34,970 nt of DNA from Bacteroidales bacterium. GTDB taxonomy: Bacteria > Bacteroidota > Bacteroidia > Bacteroidales > WCHB1-69. The translations under genes and the position numbers were made by a program. The notes under the pieces were generated by a model. That model saw nothing but the letters and a program-made list of their open reading frames with translations. It made no database searches and was not told where the DNA came from. Positions within the stretch are counted from its first letter, which is position 1; the number at the start of each line of letters is the position of its first letter. Positions 8,495-17,736 of this stretch are shown here, one piece after another. The stretch spans positions 1 to 34,970 of the forward strand of contig JAEEKL010000257.1 in the NCBI GenBank assembly GCA_016282395.1, read 5' to 3'.

Positions 8495-10531
8495 TCATTG
8501 TAAATTCTTCAACAGTGTCTCCAACTCTTTCTCCACATCCGATTCCGTCTGCATCGCCTTTTGGAAATCGGCAATGGCTTCTTTCAGGTCAATCTGTTCC
8601 TCGGGCTCAAAGGTATCCACATAGCGCGGAATATTGAGGTTGAACTCGTTTTCCTCAATCTCGTCCATATCCACAATGGAGAAATAACGCTTGCGCAGTT
8701 CGGGGTCGGCGAACATCTGTAGCAGTTCGGTCTCCACATTGGCAATGGCTTGACGAATTTTTTCAGCTTTTTCCCGGAAGGCTGTTTCGCGGGCAGTCTT
8801 GTCGGAAGTCAGCTTTTCTAAAGCCTTCTGCGCTGTTTCCACTGCTTTTCTCTCACTTGCCGTCGTTTTCTTGCCTAAAGCCTCTTTCTCTTTTATGGTT
8901 GATTCCGCTTTTGCCAATCTGTCGCGCATCTTGGCCATCTCTTCCGCCGTGTCGTTCTCTACCTCAGACAGTTGAAAAACGAGTTCTTCGTCAATCTGAT
9001 TATGAAGCCTGTTCTTTTGCTGTGCAATCCATTTCTGAGCCTTTTCAACATCGCCCCAGCTTTCGAGCATAGTGGAAATGCGCAACACATCCTGTGGCTC
9101 CAATACGCTCATGTTGGCCTCTTCGCGGTACCAGCCTTTCTTGGCGGCATACACCATCAGCACCTTGTTCTTACGCTCTTCGGGCTTATTCTTGTCGAAG
9201 AATATAATGGCACCTGGGATAGTGGTACCATAAAACAGGTTGCCCGGCAGCACCACGATGGCATCAATGATGTTGATATGCTGTTTGAAATCAACACCTT
9301 GCAGGAAACCACGCCGAATCGTGTACTCCACATCTGCCTTGCGGTTCTGTCCATCTTCCTCTTCGGTCTTCTCGGGTTGGCCGCGGAACAGCACGCCTTG
9401 CGGGCACACCACGCCTGCCTTGCCTTTCTGGTCAAGCGAGGCGATAATGTGCTGCAAGAAGGCAAAATCACCATTGCTGTAAGGTGGAATGCCATAGACC
9501 AAACGGTTATAGGGGTCGGTAAACTCTTTTTTGTATTCAATCTGCGGCGTGCCGTCCTTCTTGTTCACGGTATTGCCTTTCTTGTCTTTCTTGGGTTCGC
9601 CGTTTTGCGCCCAGTTCTCCATTGAGAAGGGGAAATTGGCCATCACCTTGTCGAAAGTGCGGAGCTCAAGTTCGTTTTCCTCGCTTTTGAATTTCGGGTC
9701 GCGGATGGTGTCGCCCTGCTCGATGCGGGCATCCAAGCCGTGCAAAATCATGTTGATGTTGCAGATAGCCCATGTGTTCCACACCAATTCCTGACCAAAC
9801 AGGCGGATGCTCTTTTGCGTGTCGTAGCTGGCACGGGCATACTTGGCGGCATTCAGCAGGAAACCGCCGGAACCGCAAGTGGGGTCATACACGGTTTCGC
9901 CTTTTTGCGGTTTCAGGTAGCGCACAATGATATCGACGACCTCCTGCGGCGTGTAGAACTGTCCCGCCATAGTGCCGCCCTTGTTCTCGTCGGCGAAACG
10001 CTTGATAAGATATTCGTATGCATCGCCAAGGACATCCACCGTGACATTGTTGTTGCTCAAATCCACCGCACTCAAGTAGTTGACAAGGTTGGTAAGCACC
10101 TCAGGGTCGAGTTTCTTGCCGCCGGAGCCATTGGGGGCCGGCTCGTTCCAGCGTACCGTGTTGATGATGCCTTTAAGGAAATACTTGCCGTTCTTGTCGA
10201 TATTCTGTTCGGCAATGGCGTTGACGGCGGCATCCAACTTCTCGTTTTTCTTGTCGATAGGAGCCAAGCGCACATCATCCCAAAAGCATCCGTCAGGGAT
10301 TGTAAAGTCGTGCTTTTTCTTGGCAATCACTTCCAGCTCACGTGGCGAAGGCTCACGCACGTAGTCAATCATAAACTGTTCTTTCTCGTGTTCAATCTCC
10401 CACTGGTAGTTGTCGGAGAGACGCTTGAAAAACAGCAATGAGAGGATATACGACTTATAGTCCTCCACTTTGTCGCGAAGGATGTCTGCCATACCGAAAA
10501 GGAGGTTACCTAAGGCTTGCTTCGTAATCAT
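8495..10531 (-). CDS. hsdM: Type I restriction-modification DNA methyltransferase subunit (HsdM)
   Basis: GTMAGQFYTPQEVVDIIVRYLKPQKGETVYDPTCGSGGFLLNAAKYA; motif IV region VMANFPFSMENW; YGIPPYSNGDFAFLQHIIASL. Confidence 0.95.
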   Translation of the reverse strand: MITKQALGNLLFGMADILRDKVEDYKSYILSLLFFKRLSDNYQWEIEHEKEQFMIDYVREPSPRELEVIAKKKHDFTIPDGCFWDDVRLAPIDKKNEKLDAAVNAIAEQNIDKNGKYFLKGIINTVRWNEPAPNGSGGKKLDPEVLTNLVNYLSAVDLSNNNVTVDVLGDAYEYLIKRFADENKGGTMAGQFYTPQEVVDIIVRYLKPQKGETVYDPTCGSGGFLLNAAKYARASYDTQKSIRLFGQELVWNTWAICNINMILHGLDARIEQGDTIRDPKFKSEENELELRTFDKVMANFPFSMENWAQNGEPKKDKKGNTVNKKDGTPQIEYKKEFTDPYNRLVYGIPPYSNGDFAFLQHIIASLDQKGKAGVVCPQGVLFRGQPEKTEEEDGQNRKADVEYTIRRGFLQGVDFKQHINIIDAIVVLPGNLFYGTTIPGAIIFFDKNKPEERKNKVLMVYAAKKGWYREEANMSVLEPQDVLRISTMLESWGDVEKAQKWIAQQKNRLHNQIDEELVFQLSEVENDTAEEMAKMRDRLAKAESTIKEKEALGKKTTASERKAVETAQKALEKLTSDKTARETAFREKAEKIRQAIANVETELLQMFADPELRKRYFSIVDMDEIEENEFNLNIPRYVDTFEPEEQIDLKEAIADFQKAMQTESDVEKELETLLKNLQ

Positions 10532-10598
10532 TTGATTTAATATTGTCTTTGATTTATGTTTTACTGCCGTCTGTTCTTTTTTTTTCAGAATGAAACTG

Positions 10599-10606
10599 CA
10601 AATTTA
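10599..10606 (-). promoter_or_regulatory. Candidate Bacteroidetes -7 element TAAATTTG upstream of hsdM
   Basis: Minus strand TAAATTTG fits TAnnTTTG, about 68 nt upstream of the hsdM ATG; no well-spaced -33 TTTG. Confidence 0.4.
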
Positions 10607-10687
10607 CAGAAAATTCAAACACAAAAAGACAACATTATTTTATTTAATAAGCTACAGCACATATTTGCATCCTGCAACCGACACAAT

Positions 10688-10720
10688 AAAAAACGGCATC
10701 CATGCGGATACCGTTTTTTT
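10688..10720 (-). terminator. Intrinsic terminator hairpin downstream of rplQ (potentially bidirectional)
   Basis: AAAAAACGGCATCC-ATGC-GGATACCGTTTTTTT: hairpin flanked by A-run and T-run. Confidence 0.8.
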
Positions 10721-10742
10721 GTAATAAAATCTAATAGTTAAA

Positions 10743-11234
10743 TTACTCGGCTGCGGGAGCTTCCACTTCAGCTGCCGGAGCCTCGGTTGCCACGTTCTCA
10801 GCGGGAGCGGCAGTTTTCTTGCTGCTGCGGCGCGTGCGTGTGGATTTCTTCTTGGTTTTCTCAACAGTGTAGGTTTCGTTGAAATCTACAAACTCGATGA
10901 TGCACATCTCGGCGTTGTCACCTTTACGGAAACCGGTCTTCAGTATGCGGGTGTAACCGCCCGGGCGATCGGCAATCTTCGGGGAAATCTCTCTGAAGAG
11001 TTCCGTCACGGCAAACTTGTTCTGCAGTTCGGAGAACACCATACGACGGGAGTGGGTCGTGTCGTCTTTGGAACGGGTCACGATGGGTTCCACATACATG
11101 CGCAACGCTTTTGCCTTAGCCAAGGTGGTGTTAATTCTCTTATGCATAATCAGAGAGGTTGCCATATTGGACAACATAGCCTTTCTGTGGGCATCAGTTC
11201 TACCTAAATGGTTAATTTTTTTAGCGTGTCTCAT
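10743..11234 (-). CDS. rplQ: 50S ribosomal protein L17
   Basis: [45 protein letters not shown]. Confidence 0.97.
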   Translation of the reverse strand: MRHAKKINHLGRTDAHRKAMLSNMATSLIMHKRINTTLAKAKALRMYVEPIVTRSKDDTTHSRRMVFSELQNKFAVTELFREISPKIADRPGGYTRILKTGFRKGDNAEMCIIEFVDFNETYTVEKTKKKSTRTRRSSKKTAAPAENVATEAPAAEVEAPAAE

Positions 11235-11238
11235 TGTT

Positions 11239-12234
11239 TTATTCGTTATCTATATTATACTTTTCTACATTCATACCAAATTCCAAACCCTTGTTGTGGA
11301 CTAACTCTTCCAGTTCAGCAAGCGACTTCTTACCGAAGTTGCGGAACTTGAGCAGGTCAGCCTTATGGAAAGCAACCAAATCACCCAAAGTTTCCAACTC
11401 TGCGGATTTCAAGCAGTTGAGTGCTCTCACAGAGAGATCCATATCAATAAGTTTGGCTTGAAGAATCTGACGGATATTCTTTTCGCTGTCCTCGGTCACC
11501 TCCTGGCTTTCAACCTGATCCTGAGATTCGAGAGCAATATTTTCATCCGAGAGCAGGGCAAAATGCTGAATCAGAATTTTGGCAGCCTCTTGGATAGCAT
11601 CCTTCGGATGGATGGAACCGTCCGTATCCACTTCTATGATCAGCTTCTCAAAGTCGGTCTTTTGTTCGACACGATAAGGCTCAATCGTATATTTAACGTT
11701 ACGGATAGGCGTGTGGGTGGAGTCAACGGCAATCACATCAATACCGTCATGGAGCTGGCGGTTGTCCTCAACAGGAACATAACCACGACCCTTGTCGATG
11801 GTGATTTCCATGTTCAGACGGACGGTGGGTTCCATACGGCATATCAGCAATTCCGGATTCAACACTTGGAAATAGTTGAGATAGCGGTTCATATCGCCGG
11901 CTGTAAACGTGTCCTGGCCACTGATGACGATGGAGACTTTCTCGGAAGTATAACCCTCGACCTTATTTTTCAAGCGAACCTGTTTGAGGTTGAGGACTAT
12001 GTCGATGACATCTTCCATAACGCCCGGTATGGACGAAAACTCCTGCGCGACGCCTTCGATTTTCACAGAGGTAATGGCATAGCCTTCCAATGAAGAGAGC
12101 AGCACACGGCGCAGGGCATTGCCCACGGTGACACCGAAACCTTGCTGCAGCGGACGAAATTCAAATATGCCGTGAAAATCGTCGGCCTCATTCATGATGA
12201 CCTTATCGGGTTTTTGAAATGTTAATATTGCCAT
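11239..12234 (-). CDS. rpoA: DNA-directed RNA polymerase subunit alpha
   Basis: [39 protein letters not shown]...[21 protein letters not shown]. Confidence 0.98.
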   Translation of the reverse strand: MAILTFQKPDKVIMNEADDFHGIFEFRPLQQGFGVTVGNALRRVLLSSLEGYAITSVKIEGVAQEFSSIPGVMEDVIDIVLNLKQVRLKNKVEGYTSEKVSIVISGQDTFTAGDMNRYLNYFQVLNPELLICRMEPTVRLNMEITIDKGRGYVPVEDNRQLHDGIDVIAVDSTHTPIRNVKYTIEPYRVEQKTDFEKLIIEVDTDGSIHPKDAIQEAAKILIQHFALLSDENIALESQDQVESQEVTEDSEKNIRQILQAKLIDMDLSVRALNCLKSAELETLGDLVAFHKADLLKFRNFGKKSLAELEELVHNKGLEFGMNVEKYNIDNE

Positions 12235-12250
12235 TTTTCGTTTATTTTTT

Positions 12251-12299
12251 GTAATTTGTGACTTGTGACTTGTGACTTGTGACCTATGATTTGTGATTG
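12251..12299. repeat. Heptamer array in the rpsD-rpoA spacer
   Basis: GTAATTT GTGACTT GTGACTT GTGACTT GTGACCT ATGATTT GTGATTG: seven consecutive 7-bp units. Confidence 0.9.
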
Positions 12300-12323
12300 T
12301 TTGTCATGAGATAACCAACCTCT

Positions 12324-12351
12324 ATTCACTGTTCACTATTCACTAATCACT
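12324..12351. repeat. Second heptamer array in the rpsD-rpoA spacer, overlapping the rpsD stop
   Basis: ATTCACT GTTCACT ATTCACT AATCACT; rpsD stop (CTA on plus) is 12350-12352. Confidence 0.85.
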
Positions 12352-12955
12352 ATTTAGAGTACAACTCGACGATTGCTTGCTCGTTGATGGTTTCCGGAAT
12401 TTCCTCGCGCTGAGGATATTGCATAAACTTGCCAACCTTGAGGTTGCCGTCCCATTCGAGCCATGCGAAATTCATCGCCTTGCCGCTGAGAGAGTTCTCA
12501 ATCACCTCAAGGGTTTTGGAACGCTCGCGAACCTCCACAGTGTCACCCGGTTTCAGCAGCATGGAAGGGATGTTGCTGATTTGGCCGTTAACGGTGATGT
12601 GACGGTGAGTGACCAGCTGACGGGCAGCATTACGGGTGGGGGCGATGCCCAAGCGGAACACCACATTGTCGAGACGGGACTCGATGAGTTGCATCAAGTT
12701 CTGACCCGTGACACCTTTCTTGCGGGATGCCATGTGGAAGAGTTTACGGAACTGGCGCTCCAGAATACCGTAGGTGTATTTCGCTTTCTGCTTCTCCTGC
12801 AACTGCATACCGTACTCAGAGAGTTTCGTGCGTCTGCGAGACTGACCATGCTGACCCGGAGCATAGTTCTTTCTTTCGAAATATTTGTCGGGACCGTAGA
12901 TGGGTTCCTTGAATTTTCTTGCGATTTTCGTTTTGGGTCCTGTATATCTTGCCAT
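12350..12955 (-). CDS. rpsD: 30S ribosomal protein S4
   Basis: [21 protein letters not shown]...[30 protein letters not shown]. Confidence 0.97.
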   Translation of the reverse strand: MARYTGPKTKIARKFKEPIYGPDKYFERKNYAPGQHGQSRRRTKLSEYGMQLQEKQKAKYTYGILERQFRKLFHMASRKKGVTGQNLMQLIESRLDNVVFRLGIAPTRNAARQLVTHRHITVNGQISNIPSMLLKPGDTVEVRERSKTLEVIENSLSGKAMNFAWLEWDGNLKVGKFMQYPQREEIPETINEQAIVELYSK

Positions 12956-12988
12956 AACTTATATTTTTTCGATGTTAATGAAAATAAA

Positions 12989-13378
12989 TTATACTCTTCT
13001 GTGCTTGGGAGGACGGCAGCCATTGTGCGGCAGCGGAGTGACATCCGTGATCTCTTCCACGATGATTCCCGTGGTGTTGATGGAACGGATAGCTGACTCA
13101 CGGCCTTGTCCGGGACCTTTCACGTAAACCTTCACTCTGCGCAGACCCAAGTCGTAAGCGACCTTGGCGCAGTCCTGAGCCACCATCTGGGCGGCGTAGG
13201 GAGTGTTCTTCTTGGAACCTCTATATCCCATTTTACCGGCGGAAGACCAGGAAATCACCTGACCGTCGTTGTTGGTAAGGGAAACGATGACGTTGTTGAA
13301 TGAAGCATAGATAAATGCCTTACCCGAGGCCTCAATTCTAACGACTCTCTTCTTCGCTGATTTTGTATTTTTTGCCAT
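12989..13378 (-). CDS. rpsK: 30S ribosomal protein S11
   Basis: [40 protein letters not shown]...[15 protein letters not shown]. Confidence 0.97.
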   Translation of the reverse strand: MAKNTKSAKKRVVRIEASGKAFIYASFNNVIVSLTNNDGQVISWSSAGKMGYRGSKKNTPYAAQMVAQDCAKVAYDLGLRRVKVYVKGPGQGRESAIRSINTTGIIVEEITDVTPLPHNGCRPPKHRRV

Positions 13379-13410
13379 ACTGTTATTATTCTACTGTCAG
13401 TGATTAATTA

Positions 13411-13785
<375 letters not shown>

Positions 13786-13832
13786 ATTACTTTAATGTTT
13801 TTTTATGATGATTAATTATTTAATTCCAACGA

Positions 13833-13949
13833 TTAACCCTGACGTTGTTTGAATTTCGGGTTCTTTTTGTTAATCACATACACCACACCATGGCGTCTCA
13901 CCACGATGCAATCTTCGGATCTTTTCTTGACTGATGCTCTTACTTTCAT
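13833..13949 (-). CDS. rpmJ: 50S ribosomal protein L36 (C-minus type)
   Basis: Below ORF-track length cutoff; translated by hand: [38 protein letters not shown]; canonical position between infA and rpsM. Confidence 0.95.
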   Translation of the reverse strand: MKVRASVKKRSEDCIVVRRHGVVYVINKKNPKFKQRQG

Positions 13950-14009
13950 TGCTTTATTGTTTTTTATTATTTTCTATTAATTCTATAAAATCGTTTCTCT
14001 ACCGAACTT

Positions 14010-14027
14010 CTGTCCCTGTCGGGACAG
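14010..14027. repeat. Short perfect hairpin CTGTCCC-TGTC-GGGACAG in the infA-rpmJ spacer
   Basis: 7-bp perfect stem, 4-nt loop, read directly. Confidence 0.7.
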
Positions 14028-14033
14028 CAAGGA

Positions 14034-14255
14034 TTAATTCTTGTGCCTGTAGGTTATACGTCCCTTTGTCAGATCGTAGGGGGACATCGCCACTTGGACG
14101 CGGTCACCCGGAATGATCTTGATGTAGTGCATTCGCATCTTCCCTGAAAGATGGGCCAAAATCACATGGCCGCTCTCAAGGCGCACCCGGTACAGACCGT
14201 TGCCCAATGCCTCAATCACTTCACCGTCGATATCTACTGCAGATTGTTTTGCCAT
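14034..14255 (-). CDS. infA: Translation initiation factor IF-1
   Basis: [76 protein letters not shown] track over-extends upstream; ATG at 14255 preferred. Confidence 0.96.
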   Translation of the reverse strand: MAKQSAVDIDGEVIEALGNGLYRVRLESGHVILAHLSGKMRMHYIKIIPGDRVQVAMSPYDLTKGRITYRHKN

Positions 14256-14266
14256 AACACTATATT

Positions 14267-15091
14267 TTAATATAATTCTTCTGTTCCAATCACTTCGCCT
14301 AACAATTTGTAGGATGAGATAACCTCGGTGCCTTTTTCGGTGACTACCAGCTGATGCTCGAAATGAGCGGCCGGCTGTCCGTCCGGGGTGCGGGCGGTCC
14401 ACTCGTCATCGTCAAACTTGCTTTTGAAGCGGGTCTTGTTTTGTCCCTGTCCGATCTTCACCATGGGTTCCACGCAGAAGGACATTCCCGGCGCGATGCG
14501 CAGTCTGGAGATGCTGTCGAACTTCCGCACCGCATAGTTAGGGATGCTCGGTTCTTCGTGCATGTGCCTGCCCACGCCGTGGCCGGTAAATTCCTGGGGA
14601 ACGGAATAGTGGAACTGGGAAACATACTCTTCGATGGTCTTCCCTATTTCCGAAAACGTCGTTCCTATCTTAGCCACCTCAATGGCCTTGTAGAGGGACT
14701 CCTTGGTGCGTTTCAGCAGCAACCGGGTCTCCTCGGCCACTTCGCCCACCTCAAAGGTATAGCAGAAATCGCCGTGATAACCGTTCAGCAGCGCCACGAC
14801 ATCCACCGAGATGACATCACCGTCACGAAGGTAGAGATTCGGATAGGGAATCCCGTGGACAACCACATCGTTTACAGAGAGACAAAGAGCGGCGGGATAG
14901 CCCATGTAGCCTTTGCAAGCGGGGATAGCATGATGGTCGCGAATGCACTGCTCGCCAACCTGGTCGAGGTACGTGAGCGGCACACCGGGCTTGATCACCT
15001 TGGCGACCTCCGCCAACGTAATCGCCACCACGTTCGCACTCTCACGCAGCTTCGCGAAATCCTCCTCGTTATATATGACTACTTTGGACAT
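14267..15091 (-). CDS. map: Methionine aminopeptidase, type I
   Basis: [13 protein letters not shown]...[26 protein letters not shown]...[17 protein letters not shown]. Confidence 0.96.
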   Translation of the reverse strand: MSKVVIYNEEDFAKLRESANVVAITLAEVAKVIKPGVPLTYLDQVGEQCIRDHHAIPACKGYMGYPAALCLSVNDVVVHGIPYPNLYLRDGDVISVDVVALLNGYHGDFCYTFEVGEVAEETRLLLKRTKESLYKAIEVAKIGTTFSEIGKTIEEYVSQFHYSVPQEFTGHGVGRHMHEEPSIPNYAVRKFDSISRLRIAPGMSFCVEPMVKIGQGQNKTRFKSKFDDDEWTARTPDGQPAAHFEHQLVVTEKGTEVISSYKLLGEVIGTEELY

Positions 15092-15109
15092 CTCGTTGCG
15101 GTTATTTTA

Positions 15110-16474
15110 TCAGTGACCTCCATAGATTCCACCACCGGTACGACCCTTGATACGGCCGGATTTGGTCAGACCGTCGTAGTGACGCATCAACAGGTGGCTT
15201 TCAATCTGTTGCAGGGTATCCAACACCACACCCACCATAATCAGGAGGGAGGTGCCGCCGAAGAACTGTGCAAACTGCTGGTTCACGCCGAACAGACGCA
15301 CGATGGCGGGCAGGATAGCAACGATACCCAAGAAAATAGAACCGGGCAACGTGATGCGAGACATGATCTTGTCGATGTATTCCGCAGTCTGCTTGCCAGG
15401 TTTCACGCCGGGGATAAAGCCGTTGTTCTTCTTCAAATCCTCCGCAATCTGCTGCGGGTTGATGGTGATTGCCGTATAGAAATAGGTGAAGGCAATAATC
15501 ATCAGGAAGAAAACGACATTGTAGCCCAAACGGTTATAATCGATGAAGCTGCTCCAGAATCCAGTGGTCGTCTCCTGGGAGATGTTCACGAAAGTCAAGG
15601 GGATAAACATCAACGCCTGGGCGAAGATGATAGGCATAACGCCTGCTGCATTCACTTTGAGGGGCAGGTAGTTACGGACACCGCCGTACTGCTTGTTACC
15701 GATAACACGTTTCGCATATTGAACGGGAACGCGACGGGTGCCTTGGACGAGCATGATACAGAGACCGATAATCAGCATCATCAGGATGATTTCCAGAATG
15801 AAGATGATGGGACCGCCGTTCATCTCGGTGATACGAGCCGTAAATTCCGCTTTCAGGGCGAAAGGCAGACGGGCGATGATACCGATCATAATAATCATGG
15901 AGATACCATTACCGATACCATTGTCTGTGATGCGTTCGCCGAGCCACATGATGAACAAGGTGGCGGAGATCAGCAGGATGAAGGCGCAGATGGCGAATGC
16001 GGAGAATCCGAGGATGCGGGTCTCGAGCATGGAGGGAGCCACGGCACCGGGGAATTGCACGGTGAGTTGGGTGATGTAGGCAGGAGCCTGCACGGCCAAC
16101 ACGGCCACCGTCAGATAACGGGTGATCTGGTTGATTTTCGTACGTCCGCTTTCACCTTCCTTGGCAAGGCGTTGGAAATAAGGCACTGCCAGGGTGAAGA
16201 GTTGCACCACGATGGATGCCGTGATGTAGGGCATGATACCCAACGCGAAGATGGATGCGTTGGAGAATGCACCGCCGGAGAAGAGGTCCAACATGCCGAG
16301 CAGACCTTTCTGGGCTGCGCTGCTGAAGGCGGAAAGGGCGCCTGGGTTGATGCCCGGGAGCACGACGTGCGCGCCGAAGCGGTATATCAGGATGATGAAG
16401 AGGGTGTAGAGAATGCGTTTTCTCAGATCCTCGATCCTGAATATATTCTTAATGGTTTCAATAAATTTTTTCAT
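15110..16474 (-). CDS. secY: Preprotein translocase subunit SecY
   Basis: Polytopic membrane protein; IYRFGAHVVLPGINPG, LGIMPYITASIVVQLF, GIGNGISMIIMIGI, canonical position. Confidence 0.97.
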   Translation of the reverse strand: MKKFIETIKNIFRIEDLRKRILYTLFIILIYRFGAHVVLPGINPGALSAFSSAAQKGLLGMLDLFSGGAFSNASIFALGIMPYITASIVVQLFTLAVPYFQRLAKEGESGRTKINQITRYLTVAVLAVQAPAYITQLTVQFPGAVAPSMLETRILGFSAFAICAFILLISATLFIMWLGERITDNGIGNGISMIIMIGIIARLPFALKAEFTARITEMNGGPIIFILEIILMMLIIGLCIMLVQGTRRVPVQYAKRVIGNKQYGGVRNYLPLKVNAAGVMPIIFAQALMFIPLTFVNISQETTTGFWSSFIDYNRLGYNVVFFLMIIAFTYFYTAITINPQQIAEDLKKNNGFIPGVKPGKQTAEYIDKIMSRITLPGSIFLGIVAILPAIVRLFGVNQQFAQFFGGTSLLIMVGVVLDTLQQIESHLLMRHYDGLTKSGRIKGRTGGGIYGGH

Positions 16475-16496
16475 TGTAAAGACTTTTTAATGACGA

Positions 16497-16961
16497 TTAC
16501 TCAGCTGCGGGAGTGTTAACGAGTTCTGCCGTGCCGCCGCACTGCTCGATCACAGCCTTGGCTTTCGCGGAGAATTTGTCGGCCACGACATGCACCTTGG
16601 CGGTGAGCTCGCCCTTCGCCAGGATGGCGATGAGGTCGTTCTTCTTGGCCAAACCGTTGTTCACGAGCACTTCGCGGTCGATTCTGTCGAGGTTCTTCTT
16701 CTCGGCCAGCTGTTGCAGAGTGCTGACATTGATGGCGTTGTATTCAACGCGGTTGATGTTCTTGAAGCCTCTCTTGGGCAATATTCTGTAAATGGGCATC
16801 TGGCCGCCTTCGAAACCGATCTTGCGGCTGTAACCGGAGCGGGATTGCGCACCCTTGTGTCCACGTGTGGAAGTGCCGCCTTTTCCGGAACCCTGTCCTC
16901 TGCCTATTCTGCGTTCTCTGTGTGTTGATCCTTTTGCCGGTTTTAAATTGTGTAAATCCAT
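16497..16961 (-). CDS. rplO: 50S ribosomal protein L15
   Basis: MDLHNLKPAKGSTHRERRIGRGQGSGKGGTSTRGHKGAQSRSGYSRKIGFEGGQMPIYRILPKRGF. Confidence 0.97.
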   Translation of the reverse strand: MDLHNLKPAKGSTHRERRIGRGQGSGKGGTSTRGHKGAQSRSGYSRKIGFEGGQMPIYRILPKRGFKNINRVEYNAINVSTLQQLAEKKNLDRIDREVLVNNGLAKKNDLIAILAKGELTAKVHVVADKFSAKAKAVIEQCGGTAELVNTPAAE

Positions 16962-16986
16962 CTCTTTATGTTCTATTGGTTATTAA

Positions 16987-17166
16987 TTACATTTCTTCTA
17001 CGCTCACTAAGTGCTTGACGGCGTCCACGATCCCAAGGATTTGGGGGGTTGCCTCATGTTCGACAGTCTGGTGCATTTTGTGAATGCCCAAAGCAACTAA
17101 AGATCTTTTCTGGCGTGCGGGTCTGTCAACCGCGCTTCTTACTTGTGTGATTTTAATCTTTTTCAT
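16987..17166 (-). CDS. rpmD: 50S ribosomal protein L30
   Basis: Below ORF-track cutoff; hand translation MKKIKITQVRSAVDRPARQKRSLVALGIHKMHQTVEHEATPQILGIVDAVKHLVSVEEM*. Confidence 0.95.
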   Translation of the reverse strand: MKKIKITQVRSAVDRPARQKRSLVALGIHKMHQTVEHEATPQILGIVDAVKHLVSVEEM

Positions 17167-17372
17167 CCCTTCTAAAATTTATTTTTTATTATTTACATTC
17201 AAAAAAAAATAGTCCATTTTTGAAAGAAAAATGCAACTATTCACCAAAATCGTAACCATAAAATCCCTTCGCCTCTACCCTACTCTATTACATTACAATC
17301 CGTGAAATCAATGAGTTACGCGGTTCAACACAACATTTCCACCCGCCTTTGCATTCCACTTCAAAAAGCCCG

Positions 17373-17380
17373 CAAAAATA
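17373..17380 (-). promoter_or_regulatory. Candidate -7 element TATTTTTG for the detached rpmD-rplQ cluster
   Basis: Minus strand TATTTTTG fits TAnnTTTG, about 205 nt upstream of the rpmD ATG, with a TTG roughly 18-19 nt further upstream. Confidence 0.35.
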
Positions 17381-17680
17381 CACTTTTTTCTTTATCCCCA
17401 ATACAGTGTTGAAATATTTTTTTCGACAGACTATTATTATCCCACAAATACTTGATTAATTGAAACTTAAACAATTTTGTATTTTGTCTTTTTTGGGGTG
17501 TACCGGCGCGGTCATGGAGGAATCTGTGTCGCGCAGATGTATAGCCACGCCGACCGGACTTTCCGCAAATGTTTTCACCTTTCCGCGAGACCCCCACACA
17601 CATTTATCGTATTTCATCGGCAACAAAGCTCCTGTCCCTGTCAAAGTCCCTCAAGGAAGCTTTTCATCATTCATCATTAA

Positions 17681-17707
17681 AAGAGCCGCCACCATGTGAC
17701 AGCTCTT
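17681..17707 (-). terminator. Hairpin downstream of the 17737..19683 gene
   Basis: Minus strand AAGAGCTGTCAC-ATG-GTGGCGGCTCTT followed by TTAA; stem with two G-U pairs; short T-run. Confidence 0.55.
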
Positions 17708-17736
17708 CATTTTTAAATATAAATCTGAATTAGAGA

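Noticed and set aside
9211-9230. Possible second sigma-54 site TGGCACCTGGGATAGTGG in hsdM
   Set aside because: Lacks the TTGC -12 element at GG-N10-GC spacing and lies inside a coding region.
9740-10441. Plus-strand ORFs antisense to hsdM (233 aa, 217 aa) and hsd/AlbA_2 genes (e.g. 7490-8194)
   Set aside because: Minus-strand HsdM and AlbA_2 proteins carry clear family motifs; antisense ORFs have none.
12694-13101. 135-aa minus ORF spanning rpsD/rpsK
   Set aside because: Alternate frame of the ribosomal protein genes S4 and S11.
14354-16519. 721-aa plus-strand ORF antisense to map/secY
   Set aside because: SecY and Map on the minus strand are unmistakable; the plus ORF is a codon-bias shadow with low-complexity His/Asp/Gly-rich content and no recognisable domain.
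17361-17699. Small ORFs in the rpmD upstream spacer (79-80 aa on both strands)
   Set aside because: No domain-like composition, overlapping on both strands, no plausible conservation signal.
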